Source: Neobacillus mesonae (GTDB lineage Bacteria > Bacillota > Bacilli > Paenibacillales > Paenibacillaceae). Taken from it: 64,000 nucleotides of DNA. The notes under the pieces were generated by a model. That model was given only the letters and a program-made list of their open reading frames with translations. It searched no databases and was not told the DNA's origin. This document shows positions 37,084 through 46,287 of this stretch, one piece after another (within the stretch, counting starts at the first letter, position 1; each line of letters begins with the position of its first letter). The DNA is taken from NCBI GenBank assembly GCA_023715865.1, contig JAMBOW010000001.1:744001-808000 (forward strand), written 5' to 3'. Both the position numbers and the translations under genes were made by a program.

Positions 37084-37209
37084 ATGCTAGAGTTCTTACC
37101 TTCAACTGGTAATAATTATAAAAAATCAATCGAGCGTTACGGTGAGGTATTAGAAACTGTCATAATTGAAGATGTTTTCATGCCTGGGATTATAAAGCTG
37201 CGAGAATAG
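37084..37209 (+). pseudogene. Short N-terminal fragment of an unidentified protein
   Basis: ATG at 37084 with CGGAGGGG upstream opens 41 codons (LPSTGNNYKKSIERYGEVLE) and stops at TAG. The good start and abrupt end directly after a broken PR composite suggest a truncated gene. A small intact gene is possible. Confidence 0.4.
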
Positions 37210-37296
37210 AAACATCAAGCTGTTAAAAATTATTTTTATGGGACTTAAAACCATATAACTTCAATTAGAGACTGATATAGGACTAGTAGGTTTCTG

Positions 37297-37356
37297 TTCG
37301 ACTAACGGGGAACGATTGCGTATTCAACAACAATACGAGGCTGCTGAACGAACGGG
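37297..37356. repeat. Two degenerate PR copies
   Basis: TTCGACTAACGGGGAACGAT (37297-37316) and CTGAACGAACGGGCGGCC (about 37342-37359), with GGCTGCTG between, look like a worn PR composite. Confidence 0.55.
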
Positions 37357-37406
37357 CGGCCTTGCTAAGTACCAAATATTGAAAGTTGACAAAGGAGAAC
37401 GATTCT

Positions 37407-38240
37407 ATGATCCAATATACCGATGAGCATGTTACGATATTTCAAAGTGCGTTGTTTCAGACAACTTCTACGGTCATCAATTTCGACGAGTTTGTATTAA
37501 TCGTGGATCCAACGTGCCTTCCCGATGAAATCCGAGAGATCCAATCTCATGTCGAGGCGTTCCGAGGGAATAAAGAATGTTATCTTTTGTTCACGCACGG
37601 TGATTACGATCACATTATTGGTTACAATGCCTTCCCTGGGGCAAAAACAATTGGAAGTTTGGAAATGCGAAACCATCCTAGGAAAGAGCATAAGGTCAGA
37701 TTAATCCACGAATTTGATGCTACATATTATATTACTTGGAACTATGAAATAGAGTTTCCAAAAATTGATCTTGTCATTGAGCAGGACGTCCAACAGGTTG
37801 CGATTGGATCGACGACTCTGACATTTTTTAAAGCCCCAGGACATACACACGACGGATTATTCACGATTGTCGACTCATTGGGTTTATTCTTGGCAGGGGA
37901 TTATTTATCTGACTTTGAACTTCCGTTTATTAATCACAGCGCGATCGCATATGAACAAACATTGAATAAAGCAGCGACTATAATTAACGATCATGATATT
38001 AAAATTCTAGTTCCCGGACACGGTCAACACACCGTTAATTATACAGAGATGATCAGCAGGGTAACTACGGCCTTTGACTATTTAACACGGTTAAAAACAG
38101 CGATAATCAACAAGGATGAGCGTACAATTACTGAACTTGAAAGAGAATTTGCATTTTTATCGCCGTCAACAGTAGAGAGTCACATAGAAAACGTTAGAAT
38201 TATGCGGAGTGAACTGAACGATAAAAGCTCTAGGAATTAA
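37407..38240 (+). CDS. Metallo-beta-lactamase-fold hydrolase
   Basis: A 277-residue MBL-fold protein. The metal motif THGDYDH is at residues 63-69 (H64, D66, D68, H69 in order), with later APGHTHDG, LAGD and VPGHG supplying His and Asp ligands. A C-terminal helical extension follows (about 225-277). The family spans hydrolases and quorum-quenching enzymes; substrate not assignable. ATG at 37407 has AAAGGAG upstream; an earlier TTG at 37386 has none. Confidence 0.87.
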   Translation: MIQYTDEHVTIFQSALFQTTSTVINFDEFVLIVDPTCLPDEIREIQSHVEAFRGNKECYLLFTHGDYDHIIGYNAFPGAKTIGSLEMRNHPRKEHKVRLIHEFDATYYITWNYEIEFPKIDLVIEQDVQQVAIGSTTLTFFKAPGHTHDGLFTIVDSLGLFLAGDYLSDFELPFINHSAIAYEQTLNKAATIINDHDIKILVPGHGQHTVNYTEMISRVTTAFDYLTRLKTAIINKDERTITELEREFAFLSPSTVESHIENVRIMRSELNDKSSRN

Positions 38241-38248
38241 GTGGTTTT

Positions 38249-38318
38249 GTCTGGGGACAAGAACATATTCCCATTAGAGTTGCTAATTTAGCAGCTTTTT
38301 TATTTTATCGGTATGTTT
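38249..38318. repeat. HR element, left half only
   Basis: GTCTGGGGACAAGAACATA, then hairpin 1 (AGTTGCTAATTTAGCAGCTT with TTTT) and the first bases of hairpin 2 (ATCGGTA). It breaks off where the beta-galactosidase remnant begins. The A/G differences from other copies keep hairpin 1 paired. Confidence 0.8.
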
Positions 38319-38320
38319 TT

Positions 38321-38845
38321 TTTCGCAGCGAGGAGAGTTTATTAGTTGCTCCTGGCGAAGAGCAGTATGTAAGTCTTGATCTGCCGGAGCAAGCGGAAAC
38401 AGGGGAATACACGGTAGATGTATCGCTTGTACTGAGAGAAGAGGAGCTAAGGGCAGAGGCAGGATTTGAAGTGGCCTTTGGACAGCATATCTTCCAAGTG
38501 GGAGCGGCCGAAGTATCTAATTCTCCTGCAGCATGCAGTGAGGTCCGTGTTGTTGAACGCGACGTGAATACCGGTGTGCATAGCAGAAGCTTCTCGATCA
38601 TGTTCTCGAAGCAAGCAGGTACCCTGATCTTCGTGAACTCTGGAGGAAGCGATGACGGATAATGATAAGGGAGCATACGCAGCTGGTCGAAGCGAACATC
38701 TCGCCATTCACTGCATTCGAGCTGGAGCATGCGACGCATCATTACGATCTGCCGAATGTGCATCATACGGTTGTGACCATTGCGGGACGCCAGTGGGTCA
38801 CGGCGGTGATGACAGGCGCGTTGAAAGTTTCTGGAGCATGTAGCT
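38321..38845 (+). pseudogene. Remnant of a GH2 beta-galactosidase C-terminus
   Basis: Frame 38321-38661 encodes the Ig-like and early small-chain region (EESLLVAPGEEQYVSLDLP, then VHSRSFSIMFSKQAGTLIF). A shifted frame holds TDNDKGAYA (the LacZ APTDNDKG motif). A third frame reads SPFTAFELEHATHHYDLPNV and VHHTVVTIAGRQ, near the end of LacZ. Internal deletions join these pieces. It is clearly dead and visibly more GC-rich than its surroundings, unlike the GH2 gene at 62468. Confidence 0.85.
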
Positions 38846-38854
38846 GTAGTATAA

Positions 38855-39202
38855 TTAATTGGAGTTCGTTATATATCTAATAGTCTCATCGTTAAGATCC
38901 ATTAATCCATATAAGGATGTGGGAAGCACGACTTCTTTACTCTGACTATTCATTGTATAAACAACTTTCGGGCTAATAGAGTAAAATTGATACTGTTCTC
39001 TATTTTCTTCAACTTTTGCAAATTTATCACCAACAAATATAAAATTAAATGGATAGTTATCTCCAACATTACCTTCAAAATTATAATCCCATTTCCCAAA
39101 AATAATACTTGAATCATTTTGCTTTTTCTCTTGGCTATCACCGCATGCAGTGATCGTTAGAATAAATATTAATGTTAATGCAAGATACAACTTGGATCTC
39201 AT
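38855..39202 (-). CDS. Putative lipoprotein, unknown function
   Basis: A 115-residue protein with a signal peptide and lipobox ITAC-GD, then a small beta-rich domain (IIFGKWDYNFEGNVGDN). ATG at 39202 follows GAAAGGAA. Convergent with the beta-galactosidase remnant. No family recognised. Confidence 0.7.
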   Translation of the reverse strand: MRSKLYLALTLIFILTITACGDSQEKKQNDSSIIFGKWDYNFEGNVGDNYPFNFIFVGDKFAKVEENREQYQFYSISPKVVYTMNSQSKEVVLPTSLYGLMDLNDETIRYITNSN

Positions 39203-39407
39203 AAATATCAATTCCTTTCATTAAAACGAGATACTCCTATAACAGATACTATAGGGATATCTCAAAAAAAACAATTCTATGATTTACTTATAAACTTCGG
39301 TTAAATATTGTACATCTGTAGGCTCACTTACATTATAAAATGTTACATTTTCCATAACCCTTGAACTTACATAATATCAATTAAAGTCCCCAAACAAACA
39401 TCTTTGG

Positions 39408-39784
39408 GGTTATCGTACACAGCTAAGCATAGTTCTCGCATTAAAGCATTTATTTATATATCGGGAACAGGTATTAATTCTGAATGACATTCTGAATATC
39501 GTGTAAATAGGCTCAATAAAGTTAGCGATAATGATCGAGAAGAGTATACCTTTTTTCGTTCAATCGTAGATACATTAACTGGTCAAGATAAAACAGAATA
39601 CGAGAGATAGGTTACGGGAACTTAGTTTAAGAACTGATTTGTTTAATCGGGAAAGCAACTTGCGAATAAATTGAAGAATAGCAAGTTAAAATTAATCCCT
39701 CAAGCAGGACATTATCCTTGGCTAGATAACCCAGTTTTTCTTAGGGAAATAATACTTGATTATTTACCCGTAACGTTTCATTGA
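39408..39784 (+). pseudogene. Alpha/beta hydrolase remnant
   Basis: A single frame contains LSYTAKHSSRIKAFIYISGTG, EYRVNRLNKVSDNDREEYTF and the C-terminal LIPQAGHYPWLDNPVFLREI with the catalytic-His region, but four or more in-frame stops interrupt it (the first a TGA where Trp is expected). The N-terminal nucleophile elbow is missing. A hairpin CCCCAAA/TTTGGGG lies at 39389-39419. Confidence 0.8.
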
Positions 39785-39802
39785 GCTAATTGGAGATTAT
39801 TA

Positions 39803-39870
39803 CACTAACGGAAAATGTTAAGTTGATCAACCTTTGTAGCAGCTAGTTAAATTCGATCAGTTGCTTCTTC
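39803..39870. repeat. PR copy with worn terminator
   Basis: CACTAACG-GAAAA-TGTTAAGTTGATCAA (39803-39830), then TAGCAGCTAG..CAGTTGCTTCTTCC, a decayed GGAGCAG-type hairpin. Confidence 0.65.
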
Positions 39871-39954
39871 CTTAAAGAAACGTACAGTATACTTAAAGCC
39901 AAAGACAGAAGTAATATACAATTAATTCTTTTACAAAAGAAGTGGGGGCTATTG

Positions 39955-40671
39955 GTGAGGGACTTGTCTAAGTATCATTACATTCAATCGATTGCTAAAT
40001 CTACAATAACTGAGTTGGAAAATGAAATTAAAGAAGGTATTTCTGAACGAGAAATTGTCCGTAGAGCAGAAAATATTATGAGATCCAAAGGTGTTGAACG
40101 TTTTTGGTATTATGGAATTGGAGCATTTGTCCATGTTGGAAAAAGAACAGTCATTTCTGAATCAGGTAAGGATTACAAGCCATCAGATAATTTGGTTCGC
40201 AGAGATGATATAGTTACAGTAGATCTTAGTCCAGAATTAAACAATTTTTGGGGAGATTTTGCCCGAACTTTTATAGTCATTGATGGAAAAGTGAGTAATG
40301 AAACTGTACTCGAAAATAATAAAACTTATCCTGCTTTAGAATTTTTGGAAGGGATGAGAACAGAAAAACAGCTACATATCATATTTAAAGAGGTTATAAA
40401 ACCAAACATGACTTTTGAAGAAGTTTTTTTGCACATGAATAAGGTTATCGAAGGAGCCGATTACCTTAATCTTGATTTTTCAGGAAACTTAGGCCATACA
40501 ATTGAATTTGATAAAAACAAAAGAAAATATTTTGAGTTGGGAAATAAAGTAAAGCTCAGTGATGTATCTTACTTCACTTTTGAGCCGCATATTAAGCACA
40601 AGAATGGAGAATATGGATTTAAGAAGGAGGATATCTATTACTTTAGAAACGGTAAACTGAATGTTTTATGA
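39955..40671 (+). CDS. M24-family (Xaa-Pro aminopeptidase-like) metallopeptidase
   Basis: A 238-residue pita-bread fold protein. All five metal ligands appear: Asp in IVTVDLS, Asp in WGDFART, His in NLGHTIEF, Glu in YFTFEPH and Glu in GFKKEDI. The N-terminal creatinase domain is absent, as in short M24 relatives. GTG at 39955 follows GTGGGGGC; a TTG directly precedes it. It overlaps the next long frame slightly; the two genes may be co-transcribed. Confidence 0.82.
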   Translation: MRDLSKYHYIQSIAKSTITELENEIKEGISEREIVRRAENIMRSKGVERFWYYGIGAFVHVGKRTVISESGKDYKPSDNLVRRDDIVTVDLSPELNNFWGDFARTFIVIDGKVSNETVLENNKTYPALEFLEGMRTEKQLHIIFKEVIKPNMTFEEVFLHMNKVIEGADYLNLDFSGNLGHTIEFDKNKRKYFELGNKVKLSDVSYFTFEPHIKHKNGEYGFKKEDIYYFRNGKLNVL

Positions 40672-40756
40672 AGATAAGAATTTGCTAAATGGAAGTGATA
40701 GGTATAAAGAGTGCAGCTCTCATATATTCAGCAGGTTTGAACAAAGGAGAGTTGAT

Positions 40757-41311
40757 GTGACTAATTACGAAATAAAGTTAATAGAAATTATAAAAAATGA
40801 CGAGTACATAATGTCTATTTTAGAAACTGTTGAGAAATTAAAATTAAATGATGCTTGGGTTGCAGCTGGACTCATTCGAAATAAAGTGTGGGATGTTTTG
40901 CACAACATCAATACAAGTATAAATGACATTGATGTTATTTATTTTGATACCACAGATACTTCATGGGAAACAGAGAAATATATAGAGAAAAAACTTGAGA
41001 TTTTAATGCCAAATCAGCCTTGGTCAGTAAAAAATCAAGCTCGTATGCATTTGAAAAATGGATTTGAATTGTATACTTCTTCCTTTGATGGTGTTGCTCA
41101 TTTTACAGAAATACCAACTGCAATAGCTGTGAAAATGTGCAACAGTGAACTTGAAATAATGGCGCCGTACGGACTAGAGGATTTGTTTGAAAAGGTTGTT
41201 AAACCTACTCCATATTATCAAAATAATAGCAAGTTGAACTCAATATATACTGAGCGTATGCAAAAGAAAAAATGGGATGAAATTTGGATTGATCTATCTG
41301 TAGAAGCTTGA
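40757..41311 (+). CDS. Nucleotidyltransferase family protein (DUF925)
   Basis: A 184-residue protein matching the DUF925 pattern: WVAAGLIRNKVWDVLHN, then the acidic NDIDVIYFD and a C-terminal YTERMQKKKW. GTG at 40757 is preferred because AAAGGAG lies seven bases upstream and homologues begin with a similar MTNYE; the frame can be extended to 40661. The target (tRNA, small molecule or protein) is unknown. Confidence 0.85.
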   Translation: MTNYEIKLIEIIKNDEYIMSILETVEKLKLNDAWVAAGLIRNKVWDVLHNINTSINDIDVIYFDTTDTSWETEKYIEKKLEILMPNQPWSVKNQARMHLKNGFELYTSSFDGVAHFTEIPTAIAVKMCNSELEIMAPYGLEDLFEKVVKPTPYYQNNSKLNSIYTERMQKKKWDEIWIDLSVEA

Positions 41312-41319
41312 TTTTTTTA

Positions 41320-41346
41320 TTAAACTAACGGATAGGTTGGCTCAAC
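41320..41346. repeat. PR palindrome copy
   Basis: TTAAACTAACGG-ATAGGTTGGCTCAAC, 9 bases after the nucleotidyltransferase stop. The 41347-41590 interval beyond it shows no gene. Confidence 0.65.
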
Positions 41347-41621
41347 TAGCTACAGTATCTGATGATCTCACATTACCTGTTCAGATACTTATGTATACGT
41401 AACAATTTACTGTTTCTCTATAGTCTACTCGCACTATCCAACCACGTTCTTTTTCTTCTTTTTTCATAATCTTTAATTTGTGCATAAAGACCGACAAAGA
41501 AATCCCATAAGGAAATACGTGACAACTCATTTATCAAGTATTAATATGTTTTTAGTAGCTAATCTTGGTAAAAGTTAGTTGCAGTATTTCATCATAGAAT
41601 CTACAGAAAGAGGTAAAAGGA

Positions 41622-42209
41622 ATGCGTAAGATTAGTAGAATTGGGTTATCGGTCTTTTTAACACTTGGGTTGTTTGGGGGAATTGTAAGTGCTGAACCTA
41701 TAACAAATGACGAAATAGCAGTAATATCTACAGTTAACAAGGCCTATCAGGCAGCAATTAACCTAGATGCTGGGACTTTTACAGGTGTAACTATTGATTT
41801 AAGTATGAATTCTGAAGAAAAACAACTTCAACAAATGACTAAAGTATATGACATTGTTAGAGAAGGTAAAAGGAATAAAAATTCTGAAGCCGACTATTTA
41901 ATTTCCTTCGAAATTGGGGAAATTACGAAGATAAGTGACACTGAATATTCAGTATATATGACTCAAACATTTTCAAAATCTGGGGTAAACCCAAGCTACA
42001 ATATTCCTGTTGTAAAAAAAGAGGGGCAATGGATTGTAGTCCTGGAGAATATTGTAGTTATCGATAAGAGAAATCCAGAAGCGGTCGCTTATATCGATGA
42101 GATGATACGATTATCAGCAATCAGAAGCGCTAATCCAGTTCTTACGGTTGAAAAACTTGCTGACAATAAGGAAATTGCAATTTATAAGGAATCGTATAAA
42201 AACCAATAA
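41622..42209 (+). CDS. Secreted protein of unknown function
   Basis: A 195-residue protein with a clear signal peptide (RIGLSVFLTLGLFGGIVSA, cleavage likely after SA-24) and an NTF2/DUF4440-like alpha+beta core (VNKAYQAAINLDAGTF, then YNIPVVKKEGQWIVVLENIV). Ribosome binding site AGAGGTAAAAGGA. No conserved catalytic residues seen. Confidence 0.7.
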   Translation: MRKISRIGLSVFLTLGLFGGIVSAEPITNDEIAVISTVNKAYQAAINLDAGTFTGVTIDLSMNSEEKQLQQMTKVYDIVREGKRNKNSEADYLISFEIGEITKISDTEYSVYMTQTFSKSGVNPSYNIPVVKKEGQWIVVLENIVVIDKRNPEAVAYIDEMIRLSAIRSANPVLTVEKLADNKEIAIYKESYKNQ

Positions 42210-42307
42210 GATGAATCGTAAGTGACTAGATTTGAAAGAAACGCCGAGTTAGCTTCATGGAAGCGATATGTATGTAATGTTGTTGAAATACCTTATCTGA
42301 ACCTCAC

Positions 42308-42363
42308 GTTCAGCTAATGGGAAAAATAGCATGGAGCAGTTTCCCGGTTGTCAGCTGCCTGTT
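42308..42363. repeat. PR copy with degenerate terminator
   Basis: GTTCAGCTAATGGGAAAAATAG then GGAGCAGTTTCCCGG..CAGCTGC. Confidence 0.65.
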
Positions 42364-42392
42364 CCTTGCAGCTTCTCGTGGAGCGTTTTTCC

Positions 42393-42431
42393 GATTCCGA
42401 AGGTTCATCGCCCTCGGAATCTTTTCTTTTT
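42393..42431 (+). terminator. Terminator
   Basis: GATTCCGA/TCGGAATC stem followed by TTTTCTTTTT. Confidence 0.75.
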
Positions 42432-42482
42432 ACAGACTCAGCAGTTGATAGAGACAATGATGGAATTGCATGCGAACGTTGA
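42432..42482 (+). pseudogene. Tail of an excalibur calcium-binding domain
   Basis: Sixteen codons, TDSAVDRDNDGIACER then stop, match the end of the excalibur domain (DRDxDGxACE). Only this tail remains, directly behind a terminator. Confidence 0.65.
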
Positions 42483-42518
42483 TAAAACGAATCTTTTATT
42501 ATGAGGAGAATTTAAATA

Positions 42519-42947
42519 ATGAAGCTCACACCTAAAGATGAGATTAAAACATCGTCAAGTTTCGAGTGGGATGAAGAACCAACGATCATCGAGTGGAAAT
42601 TCAAAAAGTTAAATGATAAACATTTGCAAGTAACCATCATTCAATATGATGATGGTATCAAAGAAGAAGATGGAAAAAACTTGGGGAAAGTAGTGTTAGA
42701 AGAGACCTGTAAAACACAAGATATGCTAAGTCAATTAGTATCAAGCTTAGATACTATAATATTGAAACACGGATTTGTAGGTTATAGAGAGAACTGGTAT
42801 GCAGGTGAATTCCTAATAAGTCGCTACTTGAAACTGAAGCATCAACTGCATTATCAATCATCTATACAAATAGAAAATGTTGGTGAGAATGAATACATTA
42901 AATCAACTATAGAAGAAGAGTTAAAGATGCTAAATGGACTTCTTTAA
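42519..42947 (+). CDS. Uncharacterised protein
   Basis: A 142-residue soluble protein, acidic, predicted alpha/beta (EWKFKKLNDKHLQVTIIQYD; HGFVGYRENWYAGEFLISRY). GAGGAGA precedes the ATG. Together with the next two genes it could belong to a set of immunity-like proteins, but this is only an impression from size and isolation. Confidence 0.6.
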   Translation: MKLTPKDEIKTSSSFEWDEEPTIIEWKFKKLNDKHLQVTIIQYDDGIKEEDGKNLGKVVLEETCKTQDMLSQLVSSLDTIILKHGFVGYRENWYAGEFLISRYLKLKHQLHYQSSIQIENVGENEYIKSTIEEELKMLNGLL

Positions 42948-43005
42948 AAAGTTTCTGAAATGGGAGAATTGTTTTGAAACCAAATGAATGGTTTTTGGGG
43001 GGAAT

Positions 43006-43302
43006 ATGGAAAATTGGTATGAACTAAAAAATTGGGTTTTAAAAGAGGGATTCCAAACAGTTCTTAGAAAGATGGATGAACTTGAAGAACAAGATTACTT
43101 CACTGCATATACAAACCTAGATGGTTATGAATTAATCAAAACTAATTCAGATGAAGGAGTCATAGTATGGACCTACGAACATCCAGATAATAAATATAAA
43201 CTTAAGGTGAAAAAAGCGGCCATTATTTACTATGATGAAATCGACGAGTGCTATGATTGTAAAACAAACGGTGTTCACCTGATTGAAGAAATTAATACAT
43301 AA
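43006..43302 (+). CDS. Uncharacterised protein
   Basis: A 98-residue protein starting NWYELKNWVLKEGFQTVLRK and containing two cysteines (ECYDCKTNG). GGGGGGAA lies just before ATG 43006. No family recognised; lies 58 bases after the previous gene and may be co-transcribed. Confidence 0.55.
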   Translation: MENWYELKNWVLKEGFQTVLRKMDELEEQDYFTAYTNLDGYELIKTNSDEGVIVWTYEHPDNKYKLKVKKAAIIYYDEIDECYDCKTNGVHLIEEINT

Positions 43303-43461
43303 AATATGACTTTCATCCGAAGGAGGAGAGTAGTTACTTGGAATGAAATTGAGAAATTGAGAAAATGAGAGATCGATCGTTTCCAAATGTCGCGTATAAA
43401 GATTATGGTATGTAGTACTATTTTAAATGAATTGATATTTTTAGAAGAAAGGATGGTAGAA

Positions 43462-44670
43462 ATGTCAAATGATAACCAAGCTAATCCTTCCGTTGGATCT
43501 GTTAGCGAAAATGGCCGTTTTCCCATCGACTTGACTGGTCCGGGCAGTCACACTCTAGTTAGACAGGCAGGTGTGGGCAGTCTATCGATTGGACCGTCGC
43601 ATTTGGGGAAGAAGGTAGATCTTCACGTCGCGCCTGATGTGCACATCGATTGGACAGTATTCGATGTTTTTTCCACGCCCGCGGGCTCGCCTTGGCCACG
43701 ATTTCTGCACTATACAGGAAGTAACGTTAGCTTCTTTGATTGGGCGAAAAAACGTCGCATCGAGGAGATGACGTGGGCTCCAATCTTATCTACAGACACG
43801 CTGGTGGATGCTAGCAGATCTGATATTCATGGCTTGCATATCGAGTTGAATCAGCCTGGTGGTCGATTAAGCCTTAAGCTTTCAAAGGGATGTTTCCATC
43901 TGAGTGTATCCGGAGATCTATCACGTTTCTCGGCCACTGGCGATATGCCATCTTCTCTGACACTAACGCCGCGTACCAGCAGACGAAAGAATGACCCTCC
44001 TTTCTTGATTCCCGATCTAGGTGAGTTGCACCAGGTGACCAGCCTGGCGCTTCAGAACGCCCCGTTGGGACAGCCCATCTCACTAGAGTGCCTGAACCAG
44101 TTTCCAAACCTAAACTCACTGAGTTTGTGGGGGAACTTCTGTGACGTGGACTTACTAGCTCGGCAAACAGGCTTAACCAACTTAGAGCTCCGCTTCATGC
44201 CTGATCTTGGTGACCTTCCGTCCTTAAACGTGTGGCCGTTGCTTGACAGTTTTATTGCTTACAATGTGGATGAGTTTACGGGTAAGCGTCTGAAGCAGGA
44301 AATGAAAAAACGAGCTGAAACACGCCCTTGGATAGGCCATGCTTCAGTTAGCAAATTACGTAAGCACGAGTGGTGGTCAACCGAGTTTGAACGCCCCTTC
44401 TGGGCCTGGCCTAAACGTCTGGCCAAGCTGGCTAACGAAGCTTTCAACGTTGCACAAACAAACTTAGCACAGGCTCGTAACTTTGCCGATGCAGAGGCGG
44501 TTATTACCGCTTTCACCGTGCGTTTCAACACCCTCAAAGGCATCGAAACTACTGAAAGAGAAGACCTTGGTGAAGCGGTTTGGCAACTCTGCCAATCAGA
44601 TCATATGATTGGCCAGCCTATAACAGAAGATATAGCTCAACGCTGGTTCGATTCAGCACGGAATTACTGA
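43462..44670 (+). CDS. Uncharacterised LRR-like protein
   Basis: A 402-residue protein without signal peptide, markedly more GC-rich than its neighbours. The middle (about 190-280) has leucine-rich segments (VTSLALQNAPLGQPISLECL; LNSLSLWGNFCDVDLLARQ; LTNLELRFMPDLGDLPSLN). The C-terminus (about 310-402) is a separate helical domain (WPKRLAKLANEAFNVAQTNL). AAAGGATGG precedes the chosen ATG. Composition suggests recent acquisition; function unknown. Confidence 0.65.
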   Translation: MSNDNQANPSVGSVSENGRFPIDLTGPGSHTLVRQAGVGSLSIGPSHLGKKVDLHVAPDVHIDWTVFDVFSTPAGSPWPRFLHYTGSNVSFFDWAKKRRIEEMTWAPILSTDTLVDASRSDIHGLHIELNQPGGRLSLKLSKGCFHLSVSGDLSRFSATGDMPSSLTLTPRTSRRKNDPPFLIPDLGELHQVTSLALQNAPLGQPISLECLNQFPNLNSLSLWGNFCDVDLLARQTGLTNLELRFMPDLGDLPSLNVWPLLDSFIAYNVDEFTGKRLKQEMKKRAETRPWIGHASVSKLRKHEWWSTEFERPFWAWPKRLAKLANEAFNVAQTNLAQARNFADAEAVITAFTVRFNTLKGIETTEREDLGEAVWQLCQSDHMIGQPITEDIAQRWFDSARNY

Positions 44671-44867
44671 TAGGAAATGAGCATAAGTGGTCATGAGTCG
44701 AAGTAAAAGCAGCTTCACCGGTGGTTGATCTCGCGTCAAAGATGGATTGGAAGTACGATATCACCCAGATCATAACCATTTATTGAAGTGGGGCAGGTGA
44801 TCAGGGGTATAAAAGAAATCTAAAACTTTATTTTATTGAAACTTACCATTCCATAGATAAATGGTGA

Positions 44868-45002
44868 GAGATAGGAAATTAGTTATTCAATCATCAAAAA
44901 CGCGTTATAGTCTAATGGAATATGAAAACGCGATTAAAGAAGCTCAACAAAGTGGTTACAAAGGAAAAGTAATTTGGGAACCATTTAAATCATTAAGCTA
45001 AC
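44868..45002 (+). pseudogene. C-terminal fragment of an unidentified protein
   Basis: A frame reads KLVIQSSKTRYSLMEYENAI then KEAQQSGYKGKVIWEPFKSL and ends at TAA inside a PR copy. No start codon with ribosome binding site. Confidence 0.4.
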
Positions 45003-45018
45003 AGGCAGGTTAGTATAA
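44993..45018. repeat. PR palindrome copy
   Basis: TTAAGCTAAC-AGGCAG-GTTAGTATAA, 26 bases, overlapping the stop of the preceding fragment. Confidence 0.82.
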
Positions 45019-45154
45019 TAAGAACGACGAAAACATATTGCAAACAGAAAATTCCAACCAAACAAAATTGATTTACAGGATGTAGAGTAGAGGGAACAAT
45101 CAAGCGAAGATTGAAATGATTAAGGGAGTTTACTAATAACAAGGGTGGATGTAG

Positions 45155-45549
45155 ATGGGGATAACTGGATGGGGGAATAAAATTACCGGAATCACATTAT
45201 TTGTGTAAGATCTGCAGCGATCTAAGACGTTTTACCAAGAGTCGTTTCAACTATTAATCCAATACGAAGACGAAAGTTGCGCGATATTTGATTACGGAAA
45301 TACATGCATTAATCTCTTAAATCAATCGAATGTCTGAGAGTTGATTGATCCGGCCCAAGTTGGTCGTGTCGGGGATGGTGCAAGGTTCCTGTTTACAATC
45401 CAAGTGCCCGACGTTGAGCAGGTATGCAATGAGTTGGAAATGCGGGGCGTTACATTGTTGAATGGGCCGATAACGCGTCCCTGGGGCGGCGGACGGCATG
45501 TTTTGCCGATCCTGATGGGTATATTTGGGAGATTGCGCAGGTGCTTTAA
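45155..45549 (+). pseudogene. VOC-family remnant
   Basis: The frame from 45155 reads KITGITLFV, a TAA, DLQRSKTFYQESFQLLIQYE, a second stop after NQSNV, then FLFTIQVPDVEQVCNELEMR. After a one-base shift near 45490 it ends TACFADPDGYIWEIAQVL. These are the expected VOC elements in order, so one gene has been inactivated by two stops and a frameshift. Confidence 0.82.
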
Positions 45550-45577
45550 AGACTCTGACGTGAGGGGTGAAAATCGT

Positions 45578-46111
45578 ATGTTAAAAAATGATTCCCCGGC
45601 TATTATCGAGCAATATAAGCGAAGTCTGGCTGGGTATACGATAGACCAGTTGCGGTATAAATCCCAGGAAGACGTTTGGTCGATTGGACAAATGTATATT
45701 CATGTGATCGATGTGGCGAAAGAGTACATCGATCATATTCAAACTTGTACTATGGCGACACAAGAAGAACATAGAGGCAAGACTGAAGACGGAACGAAGG
45801 CGTTTTTCGAAAAAGCGTGGCCCGATGTCCGTGTGAAGCTTGAGGAACCGGTCAACAGAACCCGTAACCCCGATAGTAAGGATGAGATCATAGACGGCTT
45901 GGACCAGGTGCTAAAAAAATTGAAATACTGGGAGGAACACGTTCGCGGGGCGAATCAGGCTGGCAAGGTGCGTCATGGATGGTTTGGCTGGCTTAATGCA
46001 CGTGAATGGTTTGAGATGATTGGCATGCACAGCCAGCATCATTTGTACCAAAAGGCAAGACTAGACGAGAAGCTTGCGGAGGCTGGCTTATGTAATAATT
46101 CACTAAACTAA
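45578..46111 (+). CDS. DinB-family protein
   Basis: A 177-residue four-helix-bundle protein of the DinB/YfiT superfamily: QEDVWSIGQMYIHVIDVAKEY (first His) and WFEMIGMHSQHHLYQKARLD (second and third His), the usual metal triad. Members are metal-dependent thiol transferases or hydrolases. GAGGGG precedes ATG 45578, 28 bases after the dead VOC gene. Confidence 0.82.
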   Translation: MLKNDSPAIIEQYKRSLAGYTIDQLRYKSQEDVWSIGQMYIHVIDVAKEYIDHIQTCTMATQEEHRGKTEDGTKAFFEKAWPDVRVKLEEPVNRTRNPDSKDEIIDGLDQVLKKLKYWEEHVRGANQAGKVRHGWFGWLNAREWFEMIGMHSQHHLYQKARLDEKLAEAGLCNNSLN

Positions 46112-46129
46112 ACGACAGGATATTTCGAA
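46106..46129. repeat. PR copy (degenerate)
   Basis: AACTAAACGACAGGATATTTCGAA, overlapping the stop codon of the DinB-like gene. Confidence 0.55.
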
Positions 46130-46231
46130 CGTGGCAAGAATTATAACCATGAAACGTTTATTGAGAAAAAGTAGGTTTTTAATACGTGATGTTTGCACAT
46201 CTCATTGTGGAGTTGCATTGTCTTTACGGAT

Positions 46232-46270
46232 AGGTGAACAAGATGAGATTAATCATGTTCCACCTTTTTG
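46232..46270 (+). terminator. Terminator
   Basis: AGGTGAACAAGATGA pairs imperfectly with TCATGTTCCACCT, followed by TTTTT. Confidence 0.65.
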
Positions 46271-46287
46271 CGTAAACCAGGGTACCA

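Noticed and set aside
35324..41311. Biosynthetic gene cluster (methyltransferase, MBL, M24 peptidase, nucleotidyltransferase)
   Set aside because: The genes are separated by repeats, terminators and dead genes, with no core synthase or precursor peptide; they look like unrelated single acquisitions.
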